NCBI GenBank assembly: GCA_945905815.1
Contig: CAMDQH010000009.1
Location: 1 to 63,263, forward strand
From: Bacteriovorax stolpii
Lineage (GTDB): Bacteria > Bdellovibrionota > Bacteriovoracia > Bacteriovoracales > Bacteriovoracaceae
Direction of reading: 5' to 3'
DNA: 63,263 nt
Under the pieces are notes generated by a model, which made no database searches, was not told where the DNA came from, and saw only the letters and a list, made by a program, of their open reading frames with translations. Positions 45,136-54,414 of the stretch are shown here, one piece after another (position 1 is the first letter of the stretch; every line of letters starts with the position of its first letter). Both the position numbers and the translations under genes were made by a program.

Positions 45136-47256
45136 TTAGAGATCATAAAACTTTCTTTTATCATTGACCATCATAGAAAGCATGGGAGAAACCTGATAAC
45201 GCTCCTGATTCACTTCTTTAGCGAAGTTATTCAAGCGCTCAACGATCTGCTCCAGCCCTTCCTGATCGGCCCAACGCAAGAGTCCACCTTTAAACGGAGG
45301 AAAACCTGTCCCATAAATCATTCCCACGTCAACCGTGGCCGCTTTGTCACAAATTTTATCTGCAAGGATATAAGCAGCTTCGTTAACCATTGGCAGGAAA
45401 AGTCGCATCTGGATCATCATCTCATCCATGTGCTTTTTCTTACTTGGAAGTAACTTGAAAATCTCAGAATTTCTCCCTGTCGATTTTCCTTTTTCATCAT
45501 ATAAATAGAAACCCTTATTATTTTTCTTACCTAGCAGTTTCGCGTCATAAAGTTTAGTTGATAAGGTACTTGGAATGGCCCGTTCTCCTAAGCCTTCATG
45601 CATTATCTTTCCGACCTTAACACAAACATCTAGACCGATCTCATCCATCAAACGACAAGGACCCATTGGCATACCAAAATTGAGAGCTGCTTCATCCAAT
45701 GCCTCTACCGAAACACCCTCTTCTAACAAAAAAGCTGATTCATTTAAATAAGGAGCAAGAATACGGTTAACCAAAAATCCAGGACCATCTTTAACAACAA
45801 TCGGAGTTTTCTTAACTTCCAGTGCCCATTTTATAAGGGTCTGAATCGTTTTTGGATCAACCTTGTCATGAGTGATAATTTCAACTAATGGCATTTTGTT
45901 AACTGGATTAAAAAAGTGAAGACCTGCAAAACGTTCTGGCTTTTTAAGCGCCTTACTCATTTCTTGAACTGATAATGAAGACGTGTTTGAAGTCAAAATA
46001 CTATCAGGACGAACATACTCTTCAAGTTCTGCAAAAACCTTTTTCTTTAAATCCATATTTTCAACAACCGCTTCAATCACCAGATCGGCACTCTTCATGC
46101 CTTCAAGCGTGAGCGTGGGTTCGATTGAGCGCATTTTGCGATTAAATTCATCCTCAGTCATGCGGCGTCTTTTAAGTGCCCCTGCAAAGTTCTGAGAAGC
46201 TTGCTTAAGTCCCAATTCAAGTGCTGCAGGTGTTATATCTTTCATGAGTGGTGCTTGATTATTGTGAGCAAAAAGCCAGGCAATTCCCCCGCCCATCACG
46301 CCAGCACCAATCACGGCCCCACGCTTAACTGAAGGAAGTTGGTCTTTATTATCAAGCTTCTTAGAGTTATCAGTTAGAAAAAATATGTGCTGAAGATTCT
46401 TAGACTGTACACTTTGTGAGAGTTCAGCAAACCCCTGGGCTTCCATTGCTAAATAATCCGCACGGCTTTTGCCAGCTCCGCCTTCTAAAAGCTCTAAGAT
46501 TTTTAAAGGCGCCGGGTAAAAACCTTTGGTGGTTTTCATCACTTGTTCGCGAGCTTTTTGAAAAATAATTTTTCTTGTCAAAAAATTATCCATCGCCGCT
46601 TTTTCAATTTCTTCTTTAAATGTTTTTTTCTTTTTTGGCTTTGTTAAATACTGAGGCGCCAGCTCTTTCATTCTTTCAATAGGCAAGATGGCGTCGGCAA
46701 GTCCCATTTTATAAGCATTTTTACCCTTAACTTGCTTACCTGTAAGGATCATATCAAGTGCCGCAGGTAGACCCACTTTTTTAGGCAAACGGTACGTGCC
46801 GCCAAAACCTGGTAGTATCCCGAGCATCACTTCTGGAAGACCTAAAGCCGTTTTAGAGTTGTCTGAAACAAAAATCTTTTTGCAACAAAGTGAAAGCTCA
46901 AGTCCACCACCTAGGCAAACTCCATCAACCAGAGAGGCCGTCGGCATTTTCAGATCTTCAACTGCATTGAATAATTTGTGGGCCTGCTCAAGATTTCTAA
47001 GTGCGTCTGCTTCATTTTTAAGATCATTAATAACCGAAATATCCATCCCAGCAAGGAAGACTCCCGGCTTATGAGAAAAAAAACACAAACCTTTGGCGCC
47101 TTTTTTCTGATCTAATTCTGTCGCAGCCGCAATTGCCAAGGTTAACTCGGCCAATGAATCACGGGTAAGGGTCGTCATGGATTTTTTTTCATTATATCCA
47201 AGACCAATCCAGATAATTTCGTTTTTTATCTCATATGATATATGTTGATAGCTCAT
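45136..47256 (-). CDS. fadJ: Fatty-acid oxidation enoyl-CoA hydratase/3-hydroxyacyl-CoA dehydrogenase (FadJ/FadB-like)
   Basis: Bifunctional beta-oxidation enzyme of 706 residues. The N-terminal crotonase domain has FLAGMDISVI, DGVCLGGGLELSL and the Glu/Gly-rich FGGTYRLP loop. The dehydrogenase domain has NAD motif GAGVMGGGIAWLFA near residue 317, VIEAVVENMDLKK, SNTSSLSV, and HFFNPVNKMPLVE with the catalytic His. C-terminal domains (DGPGFLVNRIL; MGPCRLMDEIGLDV) follow. ATG 47256 was chosen because TTGGAG lies 6 bases upstream; a TTG just 12 bases further up is part of that site. It lies between the thiolase and an ABC permease on one transcript. Confidence 0.92.
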   Translation of the reverse strand: MSYQHISYEIKNEIIWIGLGYNEKKSMTTLTRDSLAELTLAIAAATELDQKKGAKGLCFFSHKPGVFLAGMDISVINDLKNEADALRNLEQAHKLFNAVEDLKMPTASLVDGVCLGGGLELSLCCKKIFVSDNSKTALGLPEVMLGILPGFGGTYRLPKKVGLPAALDMILTGKQVKGKNAYKMGLADAILPIERMKELAPQYLTKPKKKKTFKEEIEKAAMDNFLTRKIIFQKAREQVMKTTKGFYPAPLKILELLEGGAGKSRADYLAMEAQGFAELSQSVQSKNLQHIFFLTDNSKKLDNKDQLPSVKRGAVIGAGVMGGGIAWLFAHNNQAPLMKDITPAALELGLKQASQNFAGALKRRRMTEDEFNRKMRSIEPTLTLEGMKSADLVIEAVVENMDLKKKVFAELEEYVRPDSILTSNTSSLSVQEMSKALKKPERFAGLHFFNPVNKMPLVEIITHDKVDPKTIQTLIKWALEVKKTPIVVKDGPGFLVNRILAPYLNESAFLLEEGVSVEALDEAALNFGMPMGPCRLMDEIGLDVCVKVGKIMHEGLGERAIPSTLSTKLYDAKLLGKKNNKGFYLYDEKGKSTGRNSEIFKLLPSKKKHMDEMMIQMRLFLPMVNEAAYILADKICDKAATVDVGMIYGTGFPPFKGGLLRWADQEGLEQIVERLNNFAKEVNQERYQVSPMLSMMVNDKRKFYDL

Positions 47257-47268
47257 TTCATTCTCCAA

Positions 47269-48558
47269 TTAAACTTTCAAATTCTCGATAATCACAGCAC
47301 CACCCTGACCACCACCAATACAAAGTGAGGCCAGTCCATATTTTTTCTTCTGACGTTTTAGCTCGTGTGCAAGTGTCACAACTAAACGTGAACCAGTTGA
47401 ACCAACAGGGTGGCCAAGAGCAATTCCTCCCCCATTCACGTTCAATCGATCTAGAGGTATGGTACCAATGGTTTCGTCGATTCCCCATCTGGCCGATAAA
47501 TTTTTATCTGCCATGACTTTCAAGCAACCCAGTACTTGAGCAGCAAATGCTTCATTTAATTCAAACAGATCAATATCTGAAAGCTTGAGCCCTGCACGTT
47601 TTAGCAATCCATGAATCGCAAGGACTGGACCTAGACCCATTCTTTCAGGCTCTAGCCCATGGAAATGGTAATCAATCATTTTGGCCATTGGCTCAAGGTT
47701 ATATTTTTTGACGGCCTCTTCAGAGGCAAGTAGCCACATTGATCCACCATCAGTTAACGGACAAGAATTTGCCACTGTCACTGTTCCCGTTTCTTTCTCA
47801 AAGTAAGGCTTGAGTTTTCCAAGACCTTCAACCGTTGAGTTTTCACGAAAGCCGATATCATCAGCAATCATTTTATCTAGTTTGTATCCTGCAGTGATTG
47901 GAAGAATCTCTTCACGAAATTTTCCGGCCTTAGTCGCAGCAGCGGCCAAATGGTGAGAACGGTTCGCAAACTCATCTTGTTCTTTACGAGAAATACCTAG
48001 TTCACGCGCAAGGGTCTCAGCTGTTGCACCCATGTTCTTGCCGCAAAAGGGATCTGTGAGACCTTGCTCAATGGCAATCACTGGAGCGAGGAAATGGGGA
48101 CGAAAGCCTGCGATTATTTTTAATTTTGCGGCCGGAGATTTTGCCTTCATCAGATTAATAAACATCTCTGTCATATCTTTATTAAACATGAGAGGCATCT
48201 GACTCATATTTTCAACACCACCAGCGAAGATGAGATGTGAGCGGCCCGAACCAATTTTATCGAAGCCCTGAGAAAGGGCTTCCATACCAGAAGCACAGTT
48301 GCGGTGAACGGAGTAACCAGAAGTTTTTTTATGAAGACCAGCTTCAAGAGCAATGATTCTTCCGACGTTAGGATATTTAGCAGGAGCACCGGTACAGCCA
48401 ACAATCACTTCGTCAATTTGATCAGAAGGAAGACCATGTTTATCCATAAGATGCCGGACTAAATAATGCCCTAGATAAGGTGATGCGATCTCTTTAAGTT
48501 CAGCTCCACTTTTCACACAGGGAGTTCGTTTTCCATCAACAAGATAGACGGGTTTCAT
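47269..48558 (-). CDS. fadI: 3-ketoacyl-CoA thiolase (FadI/FadA-like)
   Basis: Cleaves 3-ketoacyl-CoA with CoA as the last step of beta-oxidation. The start at ATG 48558 (MKPVYLVDGKRTPCVKSG) follows AAAGGA; the protein has 429 residues. Catalytic residues: nucleophile Cys88 in HRNCASGMEAL, the C-terminal His in GGGIALGHPVGSTGSR, and Cys in ASLCIGGGQGGAV. The NEAFAAQ motif lies just before the His. The order fadI-fadJ, with the hydratase/dehydrogenase following at a 12-base gap, is the typical trifunctional pair. The long internal insertion resembles FadI more than FadA. Confidence 0.93.
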   Translation of the reverse strand: MKPVYLVDGKRTPCVKSGAELKEIASPYLGHYLVRHLMDKHGLPSDQIDEVIVGCTGAPAKYPNVGRIIALEAGLHKKTSGYSVHRNCASGMEALSQGFDKIGSGRSHLIFAGGVENMSQMPLMFNKDMTEMFINLMKAKSPAAKLKIIAGFRPHFLAPVIAIEQGLTDPFCGKNMGATAETLARELGISRKEQDEFANRSHHLAAAATKAGKFREEILPITAGYKLDKMIADDIGFRENSTVEGLGKLKPYFEKETGTVTVANSCPLTDGGSMWLLASEEAVKKYNLEPMAKMIDYHFHGLEPERMGLGPVLAIHGLLKRAGLKLSDIDLFELNEAFAAQVLGCLKVMADKNLSARWGIDETIGTIPLDRLNVNGGGIALGHPVGSTGSRLVVTLAHELKRQKKKYGLASLCIGGGQGGAVIIENLKV

Positions 48559-48675
48559 ATGTGTCCTTTGAATAAAATAATAGTTTGAAATTAACCCTAT
48601 TATCATAATTCAAGGGACCTATCTTCTGAAGGCAAAAGTAATTCGATCAGGCATAAAATAGTCTGCGTCAAAAAG

Positions 48676-48702
48676 CAAAAACCCCCGGCAAGCCGAGGGT
48701 TT
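48676..48702 (-). terminator. Rho-independent terminator of the outer-membrane protein gene
   Basis: An ACCCTCGGC/GCCGGGGGT type hairpin (48681-48700, one mismatch) is followed on the minus strand by TTTTTGCTTTTT, immediately downstream of the barrel-protein gene. Confidence 0.85.
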
Positions 48703-48734
48703 TAAAAGTAGCTTAATTTTTGAATCTAAAATTC

Positions 48735-49856
48735 TTAAAAAATTACAACTGCACCAGCGAAGATCGACATTGCTCCCGCGTTGATGATCTCAGTTCCAAG
48801 TTCACGAAGGCGATTTTGATCCGGGTTATTATTTCCGTTCTTCGAAGCTTGCGAAGATACAGAGTTACCTAGGCCAGTTGCATAAGCAGCTTCGATATTT
48901 ATCCCAAATGTTTTAGTAATTAAAATCTCAGTACCACCCATTACAGTTCCGCTAAAGTAGCTTGTTCTAAATTCTTCGTTACCAAAGTTATAAAAGCCAC
49001 CATTGTTGTTGTTAAAAGTACTGTAAGGATCGTTCTCAGTATAATTTGAAGTTGAACGATTATAACCAAGACCAGCACCAACATAAGGACGGAAACGCTC
49101 ACCTTTAGTGATAAAAAACTTACCATAAAGATCTATTCCCATCGACTTGTATTGAATCTCACGAGACTGATAACCATTACCAAAATTCATTGAAGAGAAT
49201 GAGTTATTAGCAAAATCTTGTGTTTTTAGAGTCGAATAGTTAATACCCATACCCATTGAAAAACGAGTCGAGATATTTGATTCAAGTCTTAGACCAGCAG
49301 AAAGCTGAGCTTCTAACTGCTCCACTTTACCGTTGTATTGAGTTGCACCACCATAAGGAATAAGTTTAATTTCTTCAAAAGGGGCCCCAGTTAAAGCAGA
49401 TGCCGATGCCGTAGCAACAGAAGTTGCGGCCGCTTGCTGAACCTGTACTTCTTGTTGAACTTGAGGTTCATCGGTTCTACGATTGCGCACATATTTATCA
49501 CAATCTTTACCTGGATTTTCTTCCATCAAACATTTGATTTTTGCATTGTATTCAGCAATATCTTTCTGAGCAGATTTTTTGTTATCAAGATAATCTTCAG
49601 TCGTGTCTGAAAGCTTCTCAGTGGTCTTACTTAGTTCGTTGTAACTTTTAGTTTTATCTTTATTCAACTGAACTTCATTTTTTTGTTTTCTGATTTCACT
49701 CTTGATTTGCTCAAGCTCACCATCTGTAGCTTGCTTCTCGCTTAAGTATCCATCAACATCAATAGGGTCCGAGTTAAGAACCTGTTCTTCATTCTGTGCA
49801 TAGGCAGTGGAGAAGCTCAAGGCGATCACCAAAGCTAAAAGATTTCTAGATTTCAT
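48735..49856 (-). CDS. Outer-membrane beta-barrel protein with N-terminal coiled coil
   Basis: The precursor has 373 residues: signal peptide MKSRNLLALVIALSFSTAYA, a charged coiled-coil segment (about residues 30-115, EQIKSEIRKQKNEVQLNKDKT) and a C-terminal OmpA/Ail-like eight-stranded barrel. The barrel strands include LIPYGGATQYNGKV, GRDP-free FRPYVGAGLGYNRSTSNY, and the end INAGAMSIFAGAVVIF with terminal Phe. FRPYVGAGLGY is typical of outer-membrane beta-barrel domains. GAGGAGG precedes the ATG, which implies strong expression. The gene is monocistronic, bounded by its own terminator. Function: porin or adhesin-like; unproven. Confidence 0.8.
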   Translation of the reverse strand: MKSRNLLALVIALSFSTAYAQNEEQVLNSDPIDVDGYLSEKQATDGELEQIKSEIRKQKNEVQLNKDKTKSYNELSKTTEKLSDTTEDYLDNKKSAQKDIAEYNAKIKCLMEENPGKDCDKYVRNRRTDEPQVQQEVQVQQAAATSVATASASALTGAPFEEIKLIPYGGATQYNGKVEQLEAQLSAGLRLESNISTRFSMGMGINYSTLKTQDFANNSFSSMNFGNGYQSREIQYKSMGIDLYGKFFITKGERFRPYVGAGLGYNRSTSNYTENDPYSTFNNNNGGFYNFGNEEFRTSYFSGTVMGGTEILITKTFGINIEAAYATGLGNSVSSQASKNGNNNPDQNRLRELGTEIINAGAMSIFAGAVVIF

Positions 49857-49977
49857 AAATTCCTCCTCGCAAGGACGTTTCATATCAATTTGAGAGGAGT
49901 TTACGCCAACAACGCAAAGCAATGATTAAAATAAGACAGAGGATGTAAAAGTTACATTAAAAGAAGAATTTATGGGA

Positions 49978-50193
49978 CTACCTAGGCAGAGGATATCTCT
50001 TATACAAATACTGAGGATCAAAAAGTTTTGTATAGATCTTTAACTGAGTATTCATGTAACTATCTGGATTTGTTATAAGGAAGGCTTCTGTTTTCTTTAA
50101 AAGTGCCACGCCCAAGCTTACAGATACGGCCAACATAAGGATGTACTCAACAGACGTCTGACCCTTTTCTTTAAGATAAGTTCGAAGCTTCAT
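49978..50193 (-). CDS. Small pilin-like protein (Flp/TadE-type or class III signal)
   Basis: The 71-residue product begins with a basic leader (MKLRTYLKEK) followed by GQTSVEYILMLAVSVSLGVALL, a pattern of Gly, hydrophobic helix and Glu at +5 after the Gly found in Flp-type and TadE-type pilins. The C-terminal 35 residues are polar with many Tyr and Pro, and no second helix is present. A GTG/ATG pair precedes; ATG 50193 is used. It ends the sufE-hemB operon but no pilus assembly genes are adjacent, so assembly would depend on distant genes. Confidence 0.55.
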   Translation of the reverse strand: MKLRTYLKEKGQTSVEYILMLAVSVSLGVALLKKTEAFLITNPDSYMNTQLKIYTKLFDPQYLYKRYPLPR

Positions 50194-50208
50194 AAACACG
50201 ATTATATC

Positions 50209-51549
50209 CTAAATCCCCTCTATTCCATAACAAAGCGACAAAAGGCCTAGGGAACGATAACGAAAAGGGCCCCAGTATTCAAACCCCTGAATATTACGAT
50301 CATTAACAGCAACTTCCAGAGGTAAGCGATTGAGTATAGGTGCCTCAAATTTTCCTTTCTCACGTGACTCACGAAGATCCATCGTAACACTTAAACTACC
50401 CTTGAAATCAGCAATTACGGCATCAAAGGGTAAGGTTTCAGCATCATGACGATAGGAATTCCTGATCTGCTTTTCATAAAACTCCGGCTTAGAACCTGGA
50501 AGCTCAGGGTAAGGCCAGTCATAAAAAGAAACCCCTGCCCCAGAAGCAAGAACTCGATAGGGAGTTTCAGAGCCTAAAAGTTTATTATGAGTAACAAAAG
50601 TGAGATCAGTAGGAGGATTAGGCGAAGCGATCCTTTTAATGGGTGTCATTTGAGTTTTTCTAAAAATTGGATATTTAGACTTCACTTGAAAAGGCACATC
50701 TTCTGGTAAGTGAGCAAAAAACAAGACCCGATCTCCTGAGATCACTCCCTCAAAACTTGCAAGGAGGAGATTCTCAAACTTTTGATCATGCAGTTGCCAG
50801 AATTGAATCGAACTCTCTTTATAATCTCCACCTAACAACAGCAAACGCCTCTTTAATTGGGTATTGAGAAAAAAATCATGCAAACGATATATAGGAGATA
50901 ACATCCGAAAAAAATAAAAAGGTACTTCTTCTGGAGACAGATACGTTTTTAGTTTCTCTTCGGCCGATAGTCCAAGCAAATGGATAAGGCTTGAGTATTT
51001 TAAATCTTTAGAAACGGCATATTCCCGATTAATCAATTCACTGAAGCGAGAATAAAAAGTTTTAATCCACTTCGGACCCTGAAGTTCGAAACGAAGACCC
51101 TTAGGTCGTTTAGAAGCTTCAAAACAGGCCATTTCATATCGTCGTAGTTCTTCTATGAAATATTCATTAAAAGATTCTGGTGAATCTTTGTAGGGCAGAT
51201 CCAGGTCAGTCGCATCTATGAGCTCAGGGAATTTTCGAAGAACTTCACGTAAATTTTCAAAAGGAGTTTTGCCTAAACGCAAGCGAAGCTCACTCGTGAC
51301 AAACTCAACTCCGGCCGGCAACAGAAATTGCTTAAGTACCATAAGTTCTGGAATGTCGTAATTTCTGCCAAGACGCAGAAGCGAATAAACTTCCATCTCA
51401 CTTAAATAATGAAAATGATAACTATCACCAAAGAAACGCGGGTCGTCGATTAAGAGTGTTGAGCGATTACGTTTAAGCGAAATTAGCCCACGCACCAAAG
51501 ACATTAGCCCCATGCCCACAAGAATTTCTTGGTAGCGGTTTTTTAACAT
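50209..51549 (-). CDS. Unknown protein with possible Rossmann-like N-terminus
   Basis: I do not recognise the family of this 446-residue protein. The first 35 residues (ILVGMGLMSLVRGL then STLLIDDPRF) resemble an FAD/NAD-binding beta-alpha-beta unit, but the GxGxxG is degenerate (GMGLMS). The C-terminal half (TLPFDAVIADFKGSL, FEYWGPFRYRSLGLL) recalls FAD proteins. A degenerated oxidoreductase is possible, as is an unrelated fold. It starts inside the Kdo-transferase-like stop (overlap ATGTTAA), so it is translationally linked with lipopolysaccharide core genes. Confidence 0.4.
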   Translation of the reverse strand: MLKNRYQEILVGMGLMSLVRGLISLKRNRSTLLIDDPRFFGDSYHFHYLSEMEVYSLLRLGRNYDIPELMVLKQFLLPAGVEFVTSELRLRLGKTPFENLREVLRKFPELIDATDLDLPYKDSPESFNEYFIEELRRYEMACFEASKRPKGLRFELQGPKWIKTFYSRFSELINREYAVSKDLKYSSLIHLLGLSAEEKLKTYLSPEEVPFYFFRMLSPIYRLHDFFLNTQLKRRLLLLGGDYKESSIQFWQLHDQKFENLLLASFEGVISGDRVLFFAHLPEDVPFQVKSKYPIFRKTQMTPIKRIASPNPPTDLTFVTHNKLLGSETPYRVLASGAGVSFYDWPYPELPGSKPEFYEKQIRNSYRHDAETLPFDAVIADFKGSLSVTMDLRESREKGKFEAPILNRLPLEVAVNDRNIQGFEYWGPFRYRSLGLLSLCYGIEGI

Positions 51550-52796
51550 GAAAGAACTTCCTTCTGAAACACTGGATAAGATTCTATCTGAGTTCTTAGT
51601 CTATCATGAACTTTAAAGCCGGAGATATCTTCTGAAAGCCATTTTAAGAATTCCTGATTAGTTTTGACTTCTTTCATACTTCCAAGAGACTGGGCCAAAT
51701 CAAACTCAGTGGAGCGGTGATTCACAGGCCCACAACTCAGATGTTCACTACCGGCCACCAGTGGCTCCAAAATGGAATGCACACTCACCCCGAAACCACC
51801 ACCAACGTACGCCATCCCGAAATCAGCATAAAGCTCACACAAAATACCCTTCTTGTTTACCAGGATAGTTGTGCCAGTTGGAGGTGTTTCCATTGAAGTA
51901 TCAGAAACAACTTCCATCTGCCGCCCTAAGGCAACAAGCTTCTGACGAATCTCTTCAAAGATTTCTAGTTTCAATTGATGAGGAACAATCACCAGGAGAA
52001 TATCTTGCGGAAGATCTTTTAATAAAAATAAGTCCTGTGGCCAGGCATTACCCATGATGAGACGTTTGTTACGTGGGTATTGATCTATCACTTTTTTGAG
52101 GCCCTGATACTGAGGAAAAAATTTAGCAAATTTTTCTTCACGCTTTTCCATTCTTCGCTTGATCTGCTCCATTCTAAAGTCATAAATAGTTCCATTCATG
52201 CCCATCTCTTGACCTTGCTTATAATCAGCTTCAGTGGCGAAAATGGTAAAATCAGAACGCATTAAAAAAGCCATCTTATAAAAAGAAATATTTTTTCTTT
52301 TCGCTCTTTCTTTTTTGAACGTAACCCATACAAGTTTTAATTTTCGACCTGGTTTAAAACTCCAGACAAGAAATTCAGGAAAAAAATCATACCGAACTAA
52401 CATCAAAGTTGATGATGTGATCCAAGATGAAAAGCTTAGTCCCAAAATTGGGTAGCGCAAATAACGTATTAATTTAGGATGACGCCTATGAAGATCAACG
52501 ATCGTTTTCTCAACACTTGGTGAAAAGAAAACCAGTTCCAGATGTTTTTCCTTCGAAATAGCGTCATCAATCAAGCTTGCCACTTGTTGGAACTCACCTT
52601 CACTGGAAAATTCAAAACAAAGATCGGCCTTAATGCCATCTTGTTTAAAACTTCGACACCCCTCTTCAGTTTTGTTATTCATTTCAAATTCGATCCGCAA
52701 GCGAACTTTAGGAATAAAAAAGAAAACCCATTTTAAGGTAGAGAGGATAGGAAAATAAATAAGCCACAAAAAAGCTGAGCCTAAATACCATTTCAT
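51543..52796 (-). CDS. 3-deoxy-D-manno-octulosonate transferase-like (WaaA/KdtA family)
   Basis: Glycosyltransferase of the Kdo transferase family, attaching Kdo to lipid A at the inner membrane. A short hydrophobic N-terminus (SAFLWLIYFPILSTLKW) precedes an N-terminal domain with CFEFSSEGEFQQ, equivalent to the ASxGE motif that carries the catalytic Glu. The C-terminal GT-B domain has LLVIVPHQLK and AYVGGGFGVSVHSILEPLVAG, the usual GGS/F...HN.LEP nucleotide-sugar loop, here with HS instead of HN. The length is 417 residues (about 420 typical). It overlaps the heptosyltransferase gene by ATGA. The substituted motifs make donor specificity uncertain. Confidence 0.75.
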   Translation of the reverse strand: MKWYLGSAFLWLIYFPILSTLKWVFFFIPKVRLRIEFEMNNKTEEGCRSFKQDGIKADLCFEFSSEGEFQQVASLIDDAISKEKHLELVFFSPSVEKTIVDLHRRHPKLIRYLRYPILGLSFSSWITSSTLMLVRYDFFPEFLVWSFKPGRKLKLVWVTFKKERAKRKNISFYKMAFLMRSDFTIFATEADYKQGQEMGMNGTIYDFRMEQIKRRMEKREEKFAKFFPQYQGLKKVIDQYPRNKRLIMGNAWPQDLFLLKDLPQDILLVIVPHQLKLEIFEEIRQKLVALGRQMEVVSDTSMETPPTGTTILVNKKGILCELYADFGMAYVGGGFGVSVHSILEPLVAGSEHLSCGPVNHRSTEFDLAQSLGSMKEVKTNQEFLKWLSEDISGFKVHDRLRTQIESYPVFQKEVLSC

Positions 52797-53848
52797 GGGC
52801 TTACTCCCATGCTGAGATAAGTCTCATAAACCTTAGCGACAGATATATCTTCCATGCAATAAAGTTTGTCACGAAAACAAGCTTTTGAGCCTGTCGTTGA
52901 ACAGGGCTTACACCACAGTTCTTGGGAGAGGTATTTTGACTTTGATCCGTGTGGAGCAAATCCAAACCTTGGATCAGTTGGACCAAAGATGGTTAAGCAA
53001 GGGACGCCATGGGCCTCGGCGATATGATTCATACCAGAATCATTGCCAATGCAAACTTTAGTCTTGGCCAGGATACTCATAGATTCTTTGAGTGACGTCT
53101 TACCTTGAAGATTTAATAATCGATCCGATTTAATTTCAGAAAAGGCATCACAAAATTTATCTTCAGGTCCTGCCAGAACCACAATTTTAAGAGAAGTGCT
53201 ATCCAAAAGTGTTTTGGTCAAATCTACAAATGATTGGATCGGCCAGCGCTTGGGAACAAAAGAAGCCGAAGGTGCAAGGACCACATAGTCCCCATCTATT
53301 TTATATTCTGGAAGTGCACCCAGAGTTGTCATCTCTTCATGTGGACCGCGTACAAAATCCTTAGTCCGGCGCACACCTCTGGTTTCAAAAAACATCGATT
53401 CAAAATCGTTGATGATTCTTTCAACCTGAGGCTCAAGCCCAAAAACTTTTTTACTGATAAGACGCTTAAAAAATACGCCTTTGAGCTTAGTTAAAAGAAA
53501 TCTCTCCCATCGTCTTTTATCAAGAGTCAGGGCCGGCGTGGTCCAGAAGTTCATGCGCAAACGAAAAGACCTAAGGGTGGCGTGCATATCCATGATTAGA
53601 TCAATAGGTTGCTTCTCGTCCAGATCATCAATTTTTTTAATCAGATCTTTCCATGTCTCGCCACCACGTCGGTTAAAACTTATCACGTTATTAAGACCTG
53701 GATGAGTATCAATCAGAGAAATAAATTCTTGGGAAGTGACAAAAGAAAGCTGTAGGTTCTTCCCGTATAACGAGCGTAACCAGTTTATCGTTGCTGTTTG
53801 AAGAACCACGTCTCCCATACTGGAGAAACGGATCAGAAGAATATGCAT
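52793..53848 (-). CDS. ADP-heptose:LPS heptosyltransferase-like (GT9)
   Basis: Adds heptose to the LPS inner core. The 351-residue GT-B protein opens with ILLIRFSSMGDVVLQTATI and LQLSFVTSQEFISLI, typical of WaaF/WaaC. Later come YVVLAPSASFVPKRWP, IVVLAGPEDK and the signature VCIGNDSGMNHIAEAHGVPCLTIFGPTDPR, where the DSGMxH motif contacts the nucleotide. Which core heptose it adds cannot be stated. It is in a minus-strand operon with hemB upstream and a Kdo transferase overlapping downstream. Confidence 0.9.
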   Translation of the reverse strand: MHILLIRFSSMGDVVLQTATINWLRSLYGKNLQLSFVTSQEFISLIDTHPGLNNVISFNRRGGETWKDLIKKIDDLDEKQPIDLIMDMHATLRSFRLRMNFWTTPALTLDKRRWERFLLTKLKGVFFKRLISKKVFGLEPQVERIINDFESMFFETRGVRRTKDFVRGPHEEMTTLGALPEYKIDGDYVVLAPSASFVPKRWPIQSFVDLTKTLLDSTSLKIVVLAGPEDKFCDAFSEIKSDRLLNLQGKTSLKESMSILAKTKVCIGNDSGMNHIAEAHGVPCLTIFGPTDPRFGFAPHGSKSKYLSQELWCKPCSTTGSKACFRDKLYCMEDISVAKVYETYLSMGVSP

Positions 53849-53859
53849 AATTAATTGTA

Positions 53860-54414
53860 TCAGTAACTCATCAAAAGTGGAGAGAACTCTGTTGATTTGT
53901 GATTATTTATGACATTTTTATTATAATCATCGACCCACTTTTTGTACTGATCCCACCTGCTCTCTCCAAAAAGATTTTTATAGTCTCGTTGAACTTTCTC
54001 TTCCAGCTCGATTAGCCTGCGCCGCTCTTTAAAACTCAATTCTGCTGGCCTCAGCCCATTTTTTCCATAGATGGTTCCAGTTTGTTTGAAATATTCCTGA
54101 GTCAGCTTCTCTTTGCGTTTTAAAAACCCTTCCGATATCTCAAGATCCTCAAGAAATTTATTCTGCGCTATTCCAATTTCATCGCTGGCCTGGATAAAGC
54201 TTTGTTCGTCTTGAACTAAAATTTGAACATCACTATCGGATATTTTGGGAGCGTCTTGTTTTTTTACTAACGGCGCAGTGGCTGGATTATTCTCAGGAGC
54301 GACTTTTTTCTCCATCACGATACGCTCTATAGGTGGTTGATTTATTTCTTCGAAATAAAAATATATCAAAACCACATTCAGAATCAGACTGAGAGTGAGA
54401 AGCTTCTTCATCAA
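53860..54414 (-). CDS. Membrane-anchored protein of unknown function
   Basis: The 184-residue protein has an N-terminal membrane anchor or uncleaved signal (KKLLTLSLILNVVLIYFYF), a Pro/Ala/Lys linker of about 35 residues (VAPENNPATAPLVKK) and a helical C-terminal domain (ELSFKERRRLIELEEKVQRDY, FGESRWDQYKKWVDDYN). The helical end resembles small heavy-metal-resistance/CpxP-like folds only vaguely; no signature supports a call. Its ATG overlaps the hemB stop by four bases. Confidence 0.6.
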   Translation of the reverse strand: MMKKLLTLSLILNVVLIYFYFEEINQPPIERIVMEKKVAPENNPATAPLVKKQDAPKISDSDVQILVQDEQSFIQASDEIGIAQNKFLEDLEISEGFLKRKEKLTQEYFKQTGTIYGKNGLRPAELSFKERRRLIELEEKVQRDYKNLFGESRWDQYKKWVDDYNKNVINNHKSTEFSPLLMSY

